The notes below the pieces were generated by a model, which did no database searches, was not told the DNA's origin, and saw only the letters and a program-made list of their open reading frames with translations. Below, in pieces: positions 1-8,283 of a stretch of DNA of 64,000 nt. The stretch comes from DASUTB01 sp036374835 (GTDB lineage Bacteria > Actinomycetota > Actinomycetes > Jiangellales > Jiangellaceae), in the NCBI GenBank assembly GCA_036374835.1, contig DASUTB010000037.1, positions 1 to 64,000 on the forward strand, written 5' to 3'. Made by a program: the position numbers and the translations under genes. Position 1 is the stretch's first letter, and every line of letters begins with the position of its first letter.

Positions 1-155
1 TAGCGCCGGCGACGTTCCTCAAGATGGTGCTCGAAGTCGTCGAGGATCAGAGCCAGCACGTCGTTGAGGCTCTTGCCGGGGAAGTGCTTTTCGGCAAGCT
101 GCCGCAGCTGGCGCCGGGTCTCAGTAGTGACGGCGATGGAACTCTTCGTCGGCAT
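1..155 (-). CDS. Ribbon-helix-helix-like small protein, C-terminus cut by window edge
   Basis: Fifty-one residues are visible from an ATG at 155, beginning MPTKSSIAVTTETRRQL. A short beta-like strand (SSIAVTT) is followed by two predicted helices (RRQLRQLAEKH and SLNDVLALILDDFEHHLEERR). This is the fold pattern of MetJ/Arc ribbon-helix-helix DNA-binding proteins, often antitoxins. The reading frame runs off the left edge: the last two visible bases would start a TA codon, which may be the stop. No toxin gene can be seen because the downstream side lies outside the window. The family call rests on pattern only. Confidence 0.5.
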   Translation of the reverse strand, partial: MPTKSSIAVTTETRRQLRQLAEKHFPGKSLNDVLALILDDFEHHLEERRRR

Positions 156-184
156 GTCTCCATCATACCTGCAGCATGCATAGC

Positions 185-781
185 TCATGGCGCGACGCTT
201 CGGAGGCCGGCCAGCGCGCCGACCGCAGCCAGAGCCGTGACGTCCGTTTCCGCACCGCCGGATACAACACCTGTCGCCGGCGCGGGACGCGGTGGTCGCA
301 GTGCGTCGTCGCCGAGCGGGAGCAGACGCGGCGGGCCGGCCCCGCTGACCAGGCGCAACGGATCCAGGTATGACGCACCCTGGATCAGTCCCCAGTGCAG
401 GCATGCATCCGGCGCACAGTGACTGCCGGCTGAGGTGAGCACGCCGAGCACGTCGCCGACCTCGACCGCCTGCCCGACGGACACGCGCGGCACCACAGGT
501 TGGTACGTCGTGCGGACGGCCCCGTGGCTTACCGTCACGACACCGACGCCGGCGATGAGTCCGGCGTAGCTGACCGTGCCCGCGCCGGCCGCCCGGACGG
601 TGGCACCGGGCGAAGCGGCCAGATCGATGCCGCGGTGCCCGGCGGACCACGGCACTACCGGCGGGTGGAACTCGCGCACCACCTGCGGGGCGGGGTCATC
701 GACGGGCCAGGTCCAGTTCTGTGCACCGAGACCGGACGCTGCCGTTGCTGCCGCGGCAAGCGCGGCGATCACGTGTCGCAT
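185..781 (-). CDS. Secreted M23-family metallopeptidase (LytM-like)
   Basis: A 198-residue protein with an N-terminal signal peptide (MRHVIAALAAAATAASGLGA). I chose the ATG at 781 because it puts the signal peptide at the N-terminus; an in-frame extension to 847 adds 22 unlikely residues. The peptidase domain covers about residues 45-150, with the metal-binding motif GHRGIDLA (H and D ligands) and a second motif ACLHWGL. Family members cut peptide cross-links in peptidoglycan outside the cell. Canonical M23 enzymes have HxH in the second motif. Here the first His is Cys, a replacement I recall as common in actinobacterial homologues, so activity may be altered. A C-terminal tail rich in Pro and Ala follows. 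The gene is divergent from proA. Confidence 0.8.
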   Translation of the reverse strand: MRHVIAALAAAATAASGLGAQNWTWPVDDPAPQVVREFHPPVVPWSAGHRGIDLAASPGATVRAAGAGTVSYAGLIAGVGVVTVSHGAVRTTYQPVVPRVSVGQAVEVGDVLGVLTSAGSHCAPDACLHWGLIQGASYLDPLRLVSGAGPPRLLPLGDDALRPPRPAPATGVVSGGAETDVTALAAVGALAGLRSVAP

Positions 782-833
782 GCACTCCACGGTGCGGCGA
801 ACCGTTACCGCGGGGAACCTCCGGCGACCGATC

Positions 834-842
834 TGTGGATAA
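834..842 (-). promoter_or_regulatory. Perfect DnaA-box match between M23 gene and proA
   Basis: Read on the minus strand, these bases are TTATCCACA, the consensus DnaA box. The box is isolated, in the divergent spacer 55 bp before proA. A single box may titrate DnaA or regulate a promoter; it is not an origin. It may also be chance. Confidence 0.3.
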
Positions 843-896
843 CCCACCCCGTTTGCCGTTGGGTGTCAGAAGTCGTCACCGGATACTATCCATCCC

Positions 897-2150
897 ATGA
901 GCACCGACTCGCCGATCCGCGACCAGGCGGTCCGCGCCAGGGCCGCCGCTGCCGAGCTGGCGACCAAAACCCGCGCCGACAAGGACGCCGCACTGCACGC
1001 GATGGCCGACGCGCTGACGGCCCACGCCGGCGACATCATCGACGAGAACGCGCGAGACATCGAACGCGCCCGCGGCAAGCTGGCCGACGCGATCGTCGAC
1101 CGGCTCCGGCTGGACGAGGGCCGCATCGAGGCGATGGCCGGCGGGCTGCGCAAGGTGGCCGGCCTGCCCGATCCGGTGGGCGAGACGGTGCGCGGATACG
1201 TGCTGCCGAACGGACTCAAGATCGAGCAGCGCCGCGTCCCGCTCGGCGTCGTCGGCGTCATCTACGAGGCACGGCCGAACGTCACCGCAGATGCGGCCGG
1301 CCTGTGCCTCAAGAGCGGCAACGCCGTCCTGCTGCGCGGTTCGTCGAGCGCCGCCGCGTCCAACGAAGCGATCGTCGACGTCCTGACCGAGGCGGCCGGC
1401 AAGGCCGGGATGCCGCACGACTCGATCTCCCTCGTAAAGGGCGAAGGTCACGAGCCGGCCAAGCACCTCATGCGGGCGCGGGGCCTGGTCGACGTGCTGA
1501 TCCCGCGCGGCGGCGCCGGCCTGATCCGGAGCGTCGTCGAGGAGTCGACCGTCCCCGTCATCGAGACCGGCGTCGGCAACTGCACGGTGTACGTCGACGC
1601 CGAAGCCGACCTCGCCAAGGCGCTGCCGATCGTGCTCAACGCCAAGACCCACCGTCCGAGCGTGTGCAACGCGGCCGAGACGCTGCTGGTCCACGAAGCC
1701 GTCGCCGACGAGTTCCTGCCCGCGGTCCTGGCGGCACTGCACGATGCGGGTGTGACGGTCCACGGTGACAAGCGAGTCGCGGCGCATCACGACGCGGTGC
1801 TGCCGGTCACCGACGACGACTGGTCCGCCGAGTACCTCAGCCTGGATATTGCCGCCGGTGTCGTCCCGTCCCTCGACGATGCCGTCGCGCACATCCGCCA
1901 TTGGGGGAGCGGGCACACCGAGGCGATCGTCACCGAATCCCTCAGCAACGCACGCCGGTTCGTCGCCACGACCGACTCGGCCGCTGTCATGGTCAACGCG
2001 TCCACGCGGTTCACCGACGGCGAGGAGTTCGGCTTCGGTGCCGAGATCGGCATCTCGACGCAGAAGTTGCACGCCCGTGGGCCGCTGGGTCTGCCGGAAC
2101 TGACGACGACCACCTACGTCGTCATCGGTGACGGCCACGTCCGCGCCTGA
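897..2150 (+). CDS. proA: Glutamate-5-semialdehyde dehydrogenase (gamma-glutamyl phosphate reductase)
   Basis: A 417-residue protein of normal ProA length. It catalyses NADPH-dependent reduction of gamma-glutamyl phosphate to glutamate-5-semialdehyde, the second step of proline synthesis, in the cytoplasm. The aldehyde-dehydrogenase-like fold is clear from LGVVGVIYEARPNVT, the segment KSGNAVLLRGSSSA and the catalytic cysteine motif SVCNAAET (Cys257). The ATG at 897 starts the conserved N-terminus. A short membrane-protein gene and nadD follow on the same strand, an arrangement common in actinobacteria. proB is not next to it in the window. Confidence 0.96.
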   Translation: MSTDSPIRDQAVRARAAAAELATKTRADKDAALHAMADALTAHAGDIIDENARDIERARGKLADAIVDRLRLDEGRIEAMAGGLRKVAGLPDPVGETVRGYVLPNGLKIEQRRVPLGVVGVIYEARPNVTADAAGLCLKSGNAVLLRGSSSAAASNEAIVDVLTEAAGKAGMPHDSISLVKGEGHEPAKHLMRARGLVDVLIPRGGAGLIRSVVEESTVPVIETGVGNCTVYVDAEADLAKALPIVLNAKTHRPSVCNAAETLLVHEAVADEFLPAVLAALHDAGVTVHGDKRVAAHHDAVLPVTDDDWSAEYLSLDIAAGVVPSLDDAVAHIRHWGSGHTEAIVTESLSNARRFVATTDSAAVMVNASTRFTDGEEFGFGAEIGISTQKLHARGPLGLPELTTTTYVVIGDGHVRA

Positions 2151-2182
2151 GCGAGATGATGGACCCGATAGGCTCTGCTGCC

Positions 2183-2323
2183 ATGAACGCGATTGTGCCG
2201 GTGGCCGCGGAGGCGGTCGAGGAAGGCTTCCCCACGTGGGGGTACGGAGTAGCAGCGCTGGCGATTCTGGTCGGCCTGCTCGCCATCACGCTCGTCTACG
2301 GTTCCGGACGTCCGCACACCTGA
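2183..2323 (+). CDS. Conserved small membrane protein between proA and nadD
   Basis: A 46-residue ORF with one transmembrane segment (YGVAALAILVGLLAITLVYG) and a short tail ending SGRPHT. From memory, small single-pass proteins with a similar GKGRPH-like tail precede nadD in many actinobacteria, which supports this as a real gene despite its size. It starts 32 nt after proA. Its stop lies 25 nt before the nadD start, and the nadD ribosome-binding site (GTAGGAGGCGAG) lies in that gap. Function is unknown. Confidence 0.7.
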   Translation: MNAIVPVAAEAVEEGFPTWGYGVAALAILVGLLAITLVYGSGRPHT

Positions 2324-2348
2324 GCAGCGTAGGAGGCGAGCGTCGCCG

Positions 2349-2951
2349 ATGAGTGAGCAAAAGCGCCTCGGCGTGATGGGCGGCACGTTCGATCCGATCC
2401 ACCACGGGCACCTGGTCGCCGCGAGCGAGGTGCAGTCATGGTTCGGGCTTGACGAGGTGGTCTTCGTCCCGACCGGCCAGCCATGGCAGAAAGCGGAACG
2501 CGACGTATCGGCGGCCGAGGATCGGTACCTGATGACGGTCATCGCAACGGCATCGAATCCGCGATTCTCGGTGAGCAGGGTCGATATCGACCGGCCGGGC
2601 ACGACCTACACCATCGACACGCTGCGCGACCTGAAGGTGCAGCGGGGCGAGGAGTGGGAGCTCTACTTCATCACCGGTGCGGACGCGCTGGAGCAGATCC
2701 TGACCTGGCGCGACATCGATGAGCTCTTCAAGCTCGCGCACTTCGTGGGCTGCACGCGGCCGGGTCATGAACTGTCGAACGAAGGCCTGCCCGAGGGCAA
2801 GGTGAGCCTCGTAGAGATCCCGGCGCTGGCCATCTCGTCGACCGAGTGCCGGGAGCGGGTGCGAATGGGAGAGCCCATCTGGTACCTCGTTCCGGACGGA
2901 ATTGTCCAGTATATTGCCAAACGTCGGCTCTACACGAGCGCAGATTCGTGA
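2349..2951 (+). CDS. nadD: Nicotinate-nucleotide adenylyltransferase
   Basis: A 200-residue protein with the nucleotidyltransferase signature GTFDPIHHGHL near the N-terminus and the C-terminal ISSTECRERV motif (the ISSTxIR element of NadD). It transfers AMP from ATP to nicotinate mononucleotide, giving deamido-NAD in the NAD biosynthetic pathway. The ATG at 2349 is preceded by a good AGGAGG-type site. It sits just before rsfS, as in most Gram-positive bacteria. Confidence 0.96.
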   Translation: MSEQKRLGVMGGTFDPIHHGHLVAASEVQSWFGLDEVVFVPTGQPWQKAERDVSAAEDRYLMTVIATASNPRFSVSRVDIDRPGTTYTIDTLRDLKVQRGEEWELYFITGADALEQILTWRDIDELFKLAHFVGCTRPGHELSNEGLPEGKVSLVEIPALAISSTECRERVRMGEPIWYLVPDGIVQYIAKRRLYTSADS

Positions 2952-2996
2952 GACCCTTGACGGTGACACACCCCCGAGGAAGGGCTGAGAACAGAC

Positions 2997-3407
2997 TTGC
3001 CGGCAACTGATCGTGCCAAGGAACTGGCCATCGCGGCAGCCGAAGCGGCCGCGGACAAGCTCGCCGACGACATCGTCGCAATGGACGTCTCCGAACAGCT
3101 CGTGATCACTGACGTCTTCGTCCTGTGCTCCGCACCGAACGACCGCCAGGTGCGCGCGATCGTGGAAGGCGTGGAGGAACGGCTCCGTGCCCTCGACGCC
3201 AAGCCGGTCCGCCGCGAAGGCGAGAGCGCAGGACGCTGGGTACTTCTCGACTACGTCGACATCATCGTGCATGTCCAGCACAGCGAGGACCGCGCCTACT
3301 ATGCGCTCGAACGGCTCTGGAAGGACTGCCCGGTGATCCCGCTGCCGGAGCGCGTCCGGGCCGGACGCGGGCCGACGGAAACGGATTCCGGCGGAGCGGC
3401 ACGGTGA
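2997..3407 (+). CDS. rsfS: Ribosome silencing factor
   Basis: A 136-residue RsfS/YbeB/DUF143 protein. It binds ribosomal protein L14 and blocks 50S-30S joining when nutrients are scarce. Family motifs seen are AADKLADDIVAMDVS near the N-terminus and GRWVLLDYVDIIVHVQ in the core. The most likely start is the TTG at 2997, preceded by GAGGAAGGG; the protein then has the usual family N-terminus. Its stop overlaps the next gene by 4 nt (GTGA), so the two are translationally coupled. A Gly/Ala/Arg-rich tail follows the domain. Confidence 0.93.
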   Translation: MPATDRAKELAIAAAEAAADKLADDIVAMDVSEQLVITDVFVLCSAPNDRQVRAIVEGVEERLRALDAKPVRREGESAGRWVLLDYVDIIVHVQHSEDRAYYALERLWKDCPVIPLPERVRAGRGPTETDSGGAAR

Positions 3408-4039
3408 ATCGCCGGGTCGTCCTGTGGCGGCACGGCCGGACGGAATGGAACGCGACGGGACGGTTCCAGGGGCAGATCGACGTGCCACTCGACGCAGAGG
3501 GGCACCGGCAGGCGCTTGACGCCGCCCGCCGGCTGGCCGCCCTGGAACCCGACCTCTTACTCTCCTCGGACCTACAGCGCACTCAGCAGACGGCGGCCGC
3601 GCTCGCCAAACTGACCGGGCTGGACGTCATGCTGGACGAGCGGCTCCGCGAAACGTATGCCGGCGAGTGGGAAGGCTGCACGATCGAGGAGATCGCCCGG
3701 CGCTTCCCAGACCAGTACGCCGCCTGGCGCGCCGGGGACTCGCGGGTGCGGGTCGGCGGGGGAGAGTCCCGCGAGGAGGTGGCCGAGCGGATCGCCGCGG
3801 GGGTGACGGACGCCGTCGCCAAAATCCCGGACGACGGCCTGGCCGTACTAACCTCGCACGGCGGCGCCTCGAGGCTGGGAATCGGCAAGCTGATCGGCAT
3901 GTCCCAGGAGAGCTACACCAGCATCGGCCCGCTCTCGAACTGCTCGTGGTCGATGATGCGCAAGACCGAGCACGGCTGGATCCTGGTCGAGCACAACGCC
4001 GGCACCTTGCCCGAGCCGGTCGGCGTCGTGGAAGGCTAA
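3404..4039 (+). CDS. Histidine phosphatase family protein (phosphoglycerate-mutase-like)
   Basis: A 211-residue protein from the GTG at 3404, which overlaps the rsfS stop. The catalytic phosphohistidine motif LWRHGRTEWN is at residues 7-16, the second catalytic His lies in LTSHGG, and the acid/arginine region is ERLRETYAGEWEG. The family covers cofactor-dependent phosphoglycerate mutases and small-molecule phosphatases; substrate cannot be assigned from sequence. Its position after rsfS and before tRNA-Ala is conserved in actinobacteria, from memory of Streptomyces gene order. Confidence 0.88.
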   Translation: MNRRVVLWRHGRTEWNATGRFQGQIDVPLDAEGHRQALDAARRLAALEPDLLLSSDLQRTQQTAAALAKLTGLDVMLDERLRETYAGEWEGCTIEEIARRFPDQYAAWRAGDSRVRVGGGESREEVAERIAAGVTDAVAKIPDDGLAVLTSHGGASRLGIGKLIGMSQESYTSIGPLSNCSWSMMRKTEHGWILVEHNAGTLPEPVGVVEG

Positions 4040-4174
4040 CCAGATTGACCATGTTTGGCAGGCAATTACCGGCCACACGTGCTCTGCAAGCCCGGCAACG
4101 GTCGGACACGCCGCGCATCGGTCGATTATGTGCTTGGCGGGACGGTCAGCTAACCTTGGGAAGCCGCAAGGCTT

Positions 4175-4247
4175 GGGGCTATGGCGCAGTTGGTAGCGCG
4201 CCTCCATGGCATGGAGGAGGTCAGGGGTTCGAATCCCCTTAGCTCCA
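4175..4247 (+). tRNA. tRNA-Ala (anticodon GGC)
   Basis: The full cloverleaf can be drawn. The acceptor stem is GGGGCTA with TAGCTCC (one G-U), the D arm is GCGC-AGTTGGTA-GCGC, and the anticodon stem is CCTCC/GGAGG around loop ATGGCAT with anticodon GGC. The T arm is AGGGG-TTCGAAT-CCCCT and the discriminator is A at 4247. The 3' CCA is not encoded (ACCC follows). It reads GCC alanine codons. Confidence 0.96.
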
Positions 4248-4272
4248 CCCATTTGGATGATCATGCCGCGAT

Positions 4273-5643
4273 TCACGTCCGCGACGTAGCGCCCTTCTCT
4301 CGATCGACGGCGCGACCAGCCCTGCCGATCCTACCCAGCACTCGCCGGACGATCCGTGGGCGCATGAGCGTCTGCGGGCGCGCGAGCATCCCGATGACCC
4401 GCAGGAACGCCGCGGCCACGACCGGGTCGTGGCGGGCGACCGAAAGCAGCCGCTCCAGGTAGGCGGTCGTCAGGCGCCATGACAGGGGACGCGGGCCCTC
4501 GACGTCCGGATGGGTGAGGTCTGAGCCGGTCGCCAGCGTCCAGGCGTCCTCGACGACCGACTGGGCCGCCGACAGCAGCCGTGGCCCGGTGCGGTCGAGG
4601 CCATGGCGGTCGAGGACGCTCCCGAGCTCGATCGCTTCGGCCATGGCAACGGTCATACCCTGACCGAACCGGGGATTGAAGGAGCAGACCGCGTCGCCGC
4701 TGACCACATACCGCTCCGGCAGGCGGCGGAGGCGGTCATAACGCCGCCGCAAGAACGCCGGGAACGCCCGTGGAATCCCGTCGCCGAGCGGTGTCGCGCC
4801 GGCGACGATATCGCGGATGTCGCCGGTCCAGAGGCTTGCTGCATAGTCCACGAACCCGTCGAGGTCCGTCGGGGGACGTTCGCCGGCCATTCCGATCAGG
4901 GTGACCAGCCACCGCTCGCCTTCTACGGCCAGGGCCACGCCGCCACGCCGGCCGCCGGGCGGGACTTCCACGAAGACATACCGGTAGCCGTCGAGGTCAC
5001 CAGGCTCACGGCGGAACAGCCGGGTAGCGTAGTGCACATCCACCTTTAGCCGCTGCTCCTCGGGGACCGGGTAGCCGAGGTCGGCGAGCCACCGTGGCGA
5101 TGGCGACGCCCGGCCGGTGGTGTCCACGACCAGGTCGGCGACCAGCGTACGCTCGTCGCCGGCGTCCGCCTCCGAGCGGAGCCGGACGCCCGTGACACGA
5201 CTGTGGTCTTCGGTGGCCGTCAGCGTCCGCGCAGCCCAGCCGTCCATCAGTTCGACCCCGTCGAGTGCAAGGACACGGTCGCGGACCACGCTCTCGAGCA
5301 ACGGCCGGGTCGCCCCGGTGATCTCTTCGTCGATGCCGGTCAGCTCTAGTCGGCCGCCGCCTATGTAGACGCGCCAGTCCGACCTGTCTATCATCTCGCC
5401 ACCGCGCGCGCGCAAGTCCGTCAGTACGCCCGGCAGCAGCGTCTCCAGCAGGGCATGGCCACGGGGGATCAGTAGGTGCAGGTGGCTGTCCTGCGGCACG
5501 CCGCGGCGTGGTTCTGGCCGGTCGGGCAGCACGTCCCGGTCGACGATCGTGACCCGGTCGAATCGGGCAGCAAGCGGGATGGCGTGGGTCAGTCCGCCGA
5601 CGCCGGCGCCGAGCACGACGGCGTGGTTTGCTCGGTTGGTCAT
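4273..5643 (-). CDS. FAD-dependent monooxygenase/oxidoreductase
   Basis: A 456-residue flavoprotein. The N-terminal Rossmann dinucleotide motif is VVLGAGVGGLTHAIPLAAR, the second FAD motif near residues 310-325 reads YVVSGDAVCSFNPRFGQGM, and an acidic DTTG-containing segment lies between. This resembles the p-hydroxybenzoate-hydroxylase/halogenase superfamily and actinobacterial FAD enzymes that tailor natural products or attack aromatics and quinones. No halogenase Trp motif was recognised. The ATG at 5643 has an AAGGA site 7 nt upstream. It lies 54 nt downstream of a methyltransferase on the same strand, so the two are probably one operon controlled by the divergent HxlR regulator. Confidence 0.8.
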   Translation of the reverse strand: MTNRANHAVVLGAGVGGLTHAIPLAARFDRVTIVDRDVLPDRPEPRRGVPQDSHLHLLIPRGHALLETLLPGVLTDLRARGGEMIDRSDWRVYIGGGRLELTGIDEEITGATRPLLESVVRDRVLALDGVELMDGWAARTLTATEDHSRVTGVRLRSEADAGDERTLVADLVVDTTGRASPSPRWLADLGYPVPEEQRLKVDVHYATRLFRREPGDLDGYRYVFVEVPPGGRRGGVALAVEGERWLVTLIGMAGERPPTDLDGFVDYAASLWTGDIRDIVAGATPLGDGIPRAFPAFLRRRYDRLRRLPERYVVSGDAVCSFNPRFGQGMTVAMAEAIELGSVLDRHGLDRTGPRLLSAAQSVVEDAWTLATGSDLTHPDVEGPRPLSWRLTTAYLERLLSVARHDPVVAAAFLRVIGMLARPQTLMRPRIVRRVLGRIGRAGRAVDREKGATSRT

Positions 5644-5697
5644 GTCGGGTCCTTGGAGTCTGGGCTGTCGTGGTCCGGGCGCGTGGTGCTTGACCGC

Positions 5698-6729
5698 TCA
5701 CGCCCGACCATAGGTGATCGCATGCATCGGAGTCAGCGACATCGACCCGATGTCGGTGAACCCGTGCCGGGCGAGCAGCTCCTGGTAGAACGCGCTGGGG
5801 ACGAGTTGGTCGTCGATCTGTGCCTCGAAGAACTGGATGCCGGACATGACTCGTCCTGGTGCGCTGCGGAGTCCGGCGTCGTTGTCCGGGAACGGGAAGT
5901 CGGAGATGACGAACCAGCCGCCACTTTCCAGCGCGGCGCGGACGTTGCGGGTCACCTGGTCGACATCCCGGCACTCGTGCATCGAGATGTTGTTGATCAC
6001 GACGCCGAACCGGTCGTCGAACGTCATCTTCTCCAGTGACGAGTGCACCAGCCGGACGCGGTCGGCATGGCCCGCTGCGCGGAGGTTCGCTTCGGCCACC
6101 TCCAGCGAGAACGCATCGCCGTCCACGCCGACCAGCTCACAGTCCGGGTATGCCTCGGCGAGCATGACCAGCCCAAGACCGGCCCCGCACGCGGTGTCAA
6201 GCACCCGGCAGCCCTCGGTCAACCGCGTCGACAGCCCGGGCACCTGGTCCAGCCCGCCGGGCACGAGGCGGCGGTAGAACGGCCTGCCGGTGCCGCTGAC
6301 CGCGCGGATGAACTCGTTGCTACATCCGTCCCACCAGAACCGCTCGCCGGAGCCAAGCTCCTGCTCGAACCGGCTGAACAGCTCCGGCTGCTCCAGCACG
6401 CCGTACACGCCGCCGACGAAGCCGGGCGCGGCATGGTCGAGCAGCAGTGTGCCCATGTGCGGGGCCAGCCGATAGACGTCGCCATCCCGGTCGCATACCT
6501 GGGCAGCGTATGCCGCCCGGCACCACGTGGCGACGTAGAACGGATCCAGCTCGAGCGATTCGGCAAGTTCGTCCGGCGTGATGCCGCTCTCACCCGCCTC
6601 GGAGAGTGCGTCCAGCAGCCCGGAGCGCTGGCCGATGGTCACGGTGCGGTGGGCGACATAGCCGGCCAGGTGTCCGAGCAGCACCCCGGCCTGCTCCTTC
6701 ATGTCCGGTGTCGGTGCAGTCGTAGTCAT
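5698..6729 (-). CDS. SAM-dependent methyltransferase with N-terminal winged-helix dimerisation domain
   Basis: A 343-residue protein. An N-terminal winged-helix-like region (about residues 10-100, with ESGITPDELAESLELDP) is followed by a class I Rossmann methyltransferase domain with motif I LDTACGAGLGLVMLAE and an acidic loop LVGVDGDAF. This is the plan of small-molecule O/C-methyltransferases. The ATG at 6729 follows AAGGAGG at 6-nt spacing; the in-frame TTG at 6732 is less likely. With the downstream FAD monooxygenase it may form a hydroxylate/methylate pair acting on a phenolic or quinone substrate (inference). Confidence 0.82.
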   Translation of the reverse strand: MTTTAPTPDMKEQAGVLLGHLAGYVAHRTVTIGQRSGLLDALSEAGESGITPDELAESLELDPFYVATWCRAAYAAQVCDRDGDVYRLAPHMGTLLLDHAAPGFVGGVYGVLEQPELFSRFEQELGSGERFWWDGCSNEFIRAVSGTGRPFYRRLVPGGLDQVPGLSTRLTEGCRVLDTACGAGLGLVMLAEAYPDCELVGVDGDAFSLEVAEANLRAAGHADRVRLVHSSLEKMTFDDRFGVVINNISMHECRDVDQVTRNVRAALESGGWFVISDFPFPDNDAGLRSAPGRVMSGIQFFEAQIDDQLVPSAFYQELLARHGFTDIGSMSLTPMHAITYGRA

Positions 6730-6880
6730 CAAGGTCCTCCTTGGGTCGGGGCCGTCACTTCGGCGGCTGGTCGATTCAGCGTCGTGGCGGGTCGGCTTCG
6801 GCGGCCAGTACGAGGAATGAATCTGGCCAGTTCACGATCTGTACTAGAGCGACGTGCGAGGCGTGGCTAACGTGTCGAGC

Positions 6881-7573
6881 ATGGGAACGTACGGCCAGTT
6901 CTGCCCGGTCGCGAAAGCGCTGGAGTTGTTGGACGAGCGTTGGACGGTGCTCGTCATCCGGGAGCTGCTGTCGGGCAGTAGCCATTTCAACGAGCTCCGT
7001 CGGGGCGTGCCGCGGATGTCGCCGGCGCTGCTGGCCAAACGGCTGCAGCGGCTGATGCGTGCCGGAGTTGTAGAGCGGTACGCCGACGGCAATCGGGTCG
7101 TCTACCGGCTCACGCCCGCCGGCGAGGAGCTGCGCCCCGTGGTGGACGCGATGGGCACGTGGGGCGTGCGGTGGATACCCGAGTTGGGGGACGAGGATCT
7201 CGACCCGCACCTGCTGATGTGGGACATCCACCGCAACATCGACCTGGAGGCACTGCCGCCGGGTCGCAGCACCCTGCACTTCCGGTTCCGTGGCGCACCT
7301 GAGCATGCGCGGCAGTGGTGGTTGGTCATGAGCGCTGCGGGAGTGGACGTGTGCGACGTCGACCCCGGGTTTCCGATCGTGGCCACCGTCGACGCCGAGC
7401 TACGGTGCCTGACGCGGGTGTGGCGTGGTGATATCGGCTGGCGGGAGGCGGTCTTCTCCGGCGACCTGACGGTGATCGGATCCACCCAGATTCGACGTGC
7501 GATACCGAGGTGGCTCAAGCTCTCGGCGTTCGCTGTAGTGCCACGCCGTGAGCCCGCTGCCCATCCCGCCTAG
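6881..7573 (+). CDS. HxlR-family transcriptional regulator with C-terminal SCP2-like domain
   Basis: A 230-residue protein. The HxlR winged helix covers about residues 5-95, with the family signature CPVAKALELLDERWT (Cys near the N-terminus), LVIRELLSGSSHFNEL and VVYRLTPAGEEL. The remaining 130 residues resemble the SCP2/ligand-binding extension of longer HxlR proteins. HxlR proteins often sense aldehydes, quinones or reactive electrophiles through the N-terminal Cys. The gene is transcribed away from the methyltransferase/monooxygenase pair across a 151-nt spacer, so it is the likely regulator of that pair. The ATG at 6881 places the conserved motif at the N-terminus; GTG starts upstream would add nine residues. 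Confidence 0.85.
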   Translation: MGTYGQFCPVAKALELLDERWTVLVIRELLSGSSHFNELRRGVPRMSPALLAKRLQRLMRAGVVERYADGNRVVYRLTPAGEELRPVVDAMGTWGVRWIPELGDEDLDPHLLMWDIHRNIDLEALPPGRSTLHFRFRGAPEHARQWWLVMSAAGVDVCDVDPGFPIVATVDAELRCLTRVWRGDIGWREAVFSGDLTVIGSTQIRRAIPRWLKLSAFAVVPRREPAAHPA

Positions 7574-7595
7574 CAATGCGCCCGGCGGCTCGCAT

Positions 7596-8162
7596 TTATG
7601 CGCTGCGCCCCCAGGCGGCGAGCAGGCGGGTCTGCGGGCCGGCGTCCGGGCTGACGTCGGCGCGCGGACCGATCACGCCCGCATTGCGGTAGATGTCCTC
7701 CCGCTCGGCGAACCAGGCCGCGCACGTTTCAACCAGGTCCGGCTCGAGCGTCTCATCGGCTCCGATCGCCCGGGCCAGGTCCCAGCGGTGGATGAGCGCA
7801 TCGGCGAAGACCTGGTTCAGATACTCGGCACCGGGCACGTCACCGAATGACAGATGGGTCGTCCGGGTGAGCACCGACTCGTCTGCCGCCGCGGCGACGG
7901 CGGCGGACGCCGACGACTCGAACGCGCCCACCGGATCATCGCCGAGCAGATCGCCCTCGTACGCATCGCCCACCTCGGTCACGGTCTTTCCGGCCAGCAA
8001 CTCGGGAGCCCACCGGTTCTCGTTGACGAGATGGTTGACAAGGGTTCGCACGTCCCAGTCCGCGCAGGGAGTGGGGTTATGCCACTGTTCGGCGCCGACC
8101 TTGGCGACCGTGTCGCCGAAGCCGGTCAGCGCCCGCCGGTACGCCTCACGAATATCCACCAT
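7596..8162 (-). CDS. TIGR03086-type DinB/mycothiol-dependent maleylpyruvate isomerase-like protein
   Basis: A 188-residue protein of the DinB-like four-helix superfamily. The family's N-terminal PTPCADWDVRTLVNHLVNE segment is present, with the metal His in NHLVNE, and a second His lies in ADALIHRWDLARA. Members use mycothiol or remain uncharacterised; the exact reaction is unknown. The ATG at 8162 was chosen because the upstream extension to 8261 has no family similarity. It is divergent from furA and shares its 121-nt promoter region. Confidence 0.8.
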   Translation of the reverse strand: MVDIREAYRRALTGFGDTVAKVGAEQWHNPTPCADWDVRTLVNHLVNENRWAPELLAGKTVTEVGDAYEGDLLGDDPVGAFESSASAAVAAAADESVLTRTTHLSFGDVPGAEYLNQVFADALIHRWDLARAIGADETLEPDLVETCAAWFAEREDIYRNAGVIGPRADVSPDAGPQTRLLAAWGRSA

Positions 8163-8244
8163 GATCTTCTCCTGAATGTCGGCCCAACAGCCATCATCGT
8201 CCGCCCGTCGGAGGCGGCACGCAATAATGTCCGGCCACCCAGCT

Positions 8245-8258
8245 AATCTGGACTGATT
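8245..8258. promoter_or_regulatory. Candidate FurA operator upstream of furA-katG
   Basis: A perfect inverted repeat AATC-TGGACT-GATT lies 26 bp before the furA start in an AT-richer patch. FurA/CatR proteins of actinobacteria autoregulate the furA-katG operon from a site in this position. Binding is inferred. Confidence 0.45.
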
Positions 8259-8283
8259 CAAGGAAAGCGACTAGGGTGGCGCC

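Noticed and set aside
4175..4272. tRNA-Ala 3' end as a phage or island attachment site
   Set aside because: No integrase and no second copy of the tRNA 3' sequence were found in the window.
7574..7598. Hairpin AATGCG/CGCATT between HxlR and DinB genes
   Set aside because: A 6-bp stem with a GC-rich loop and no tail; could be chance.
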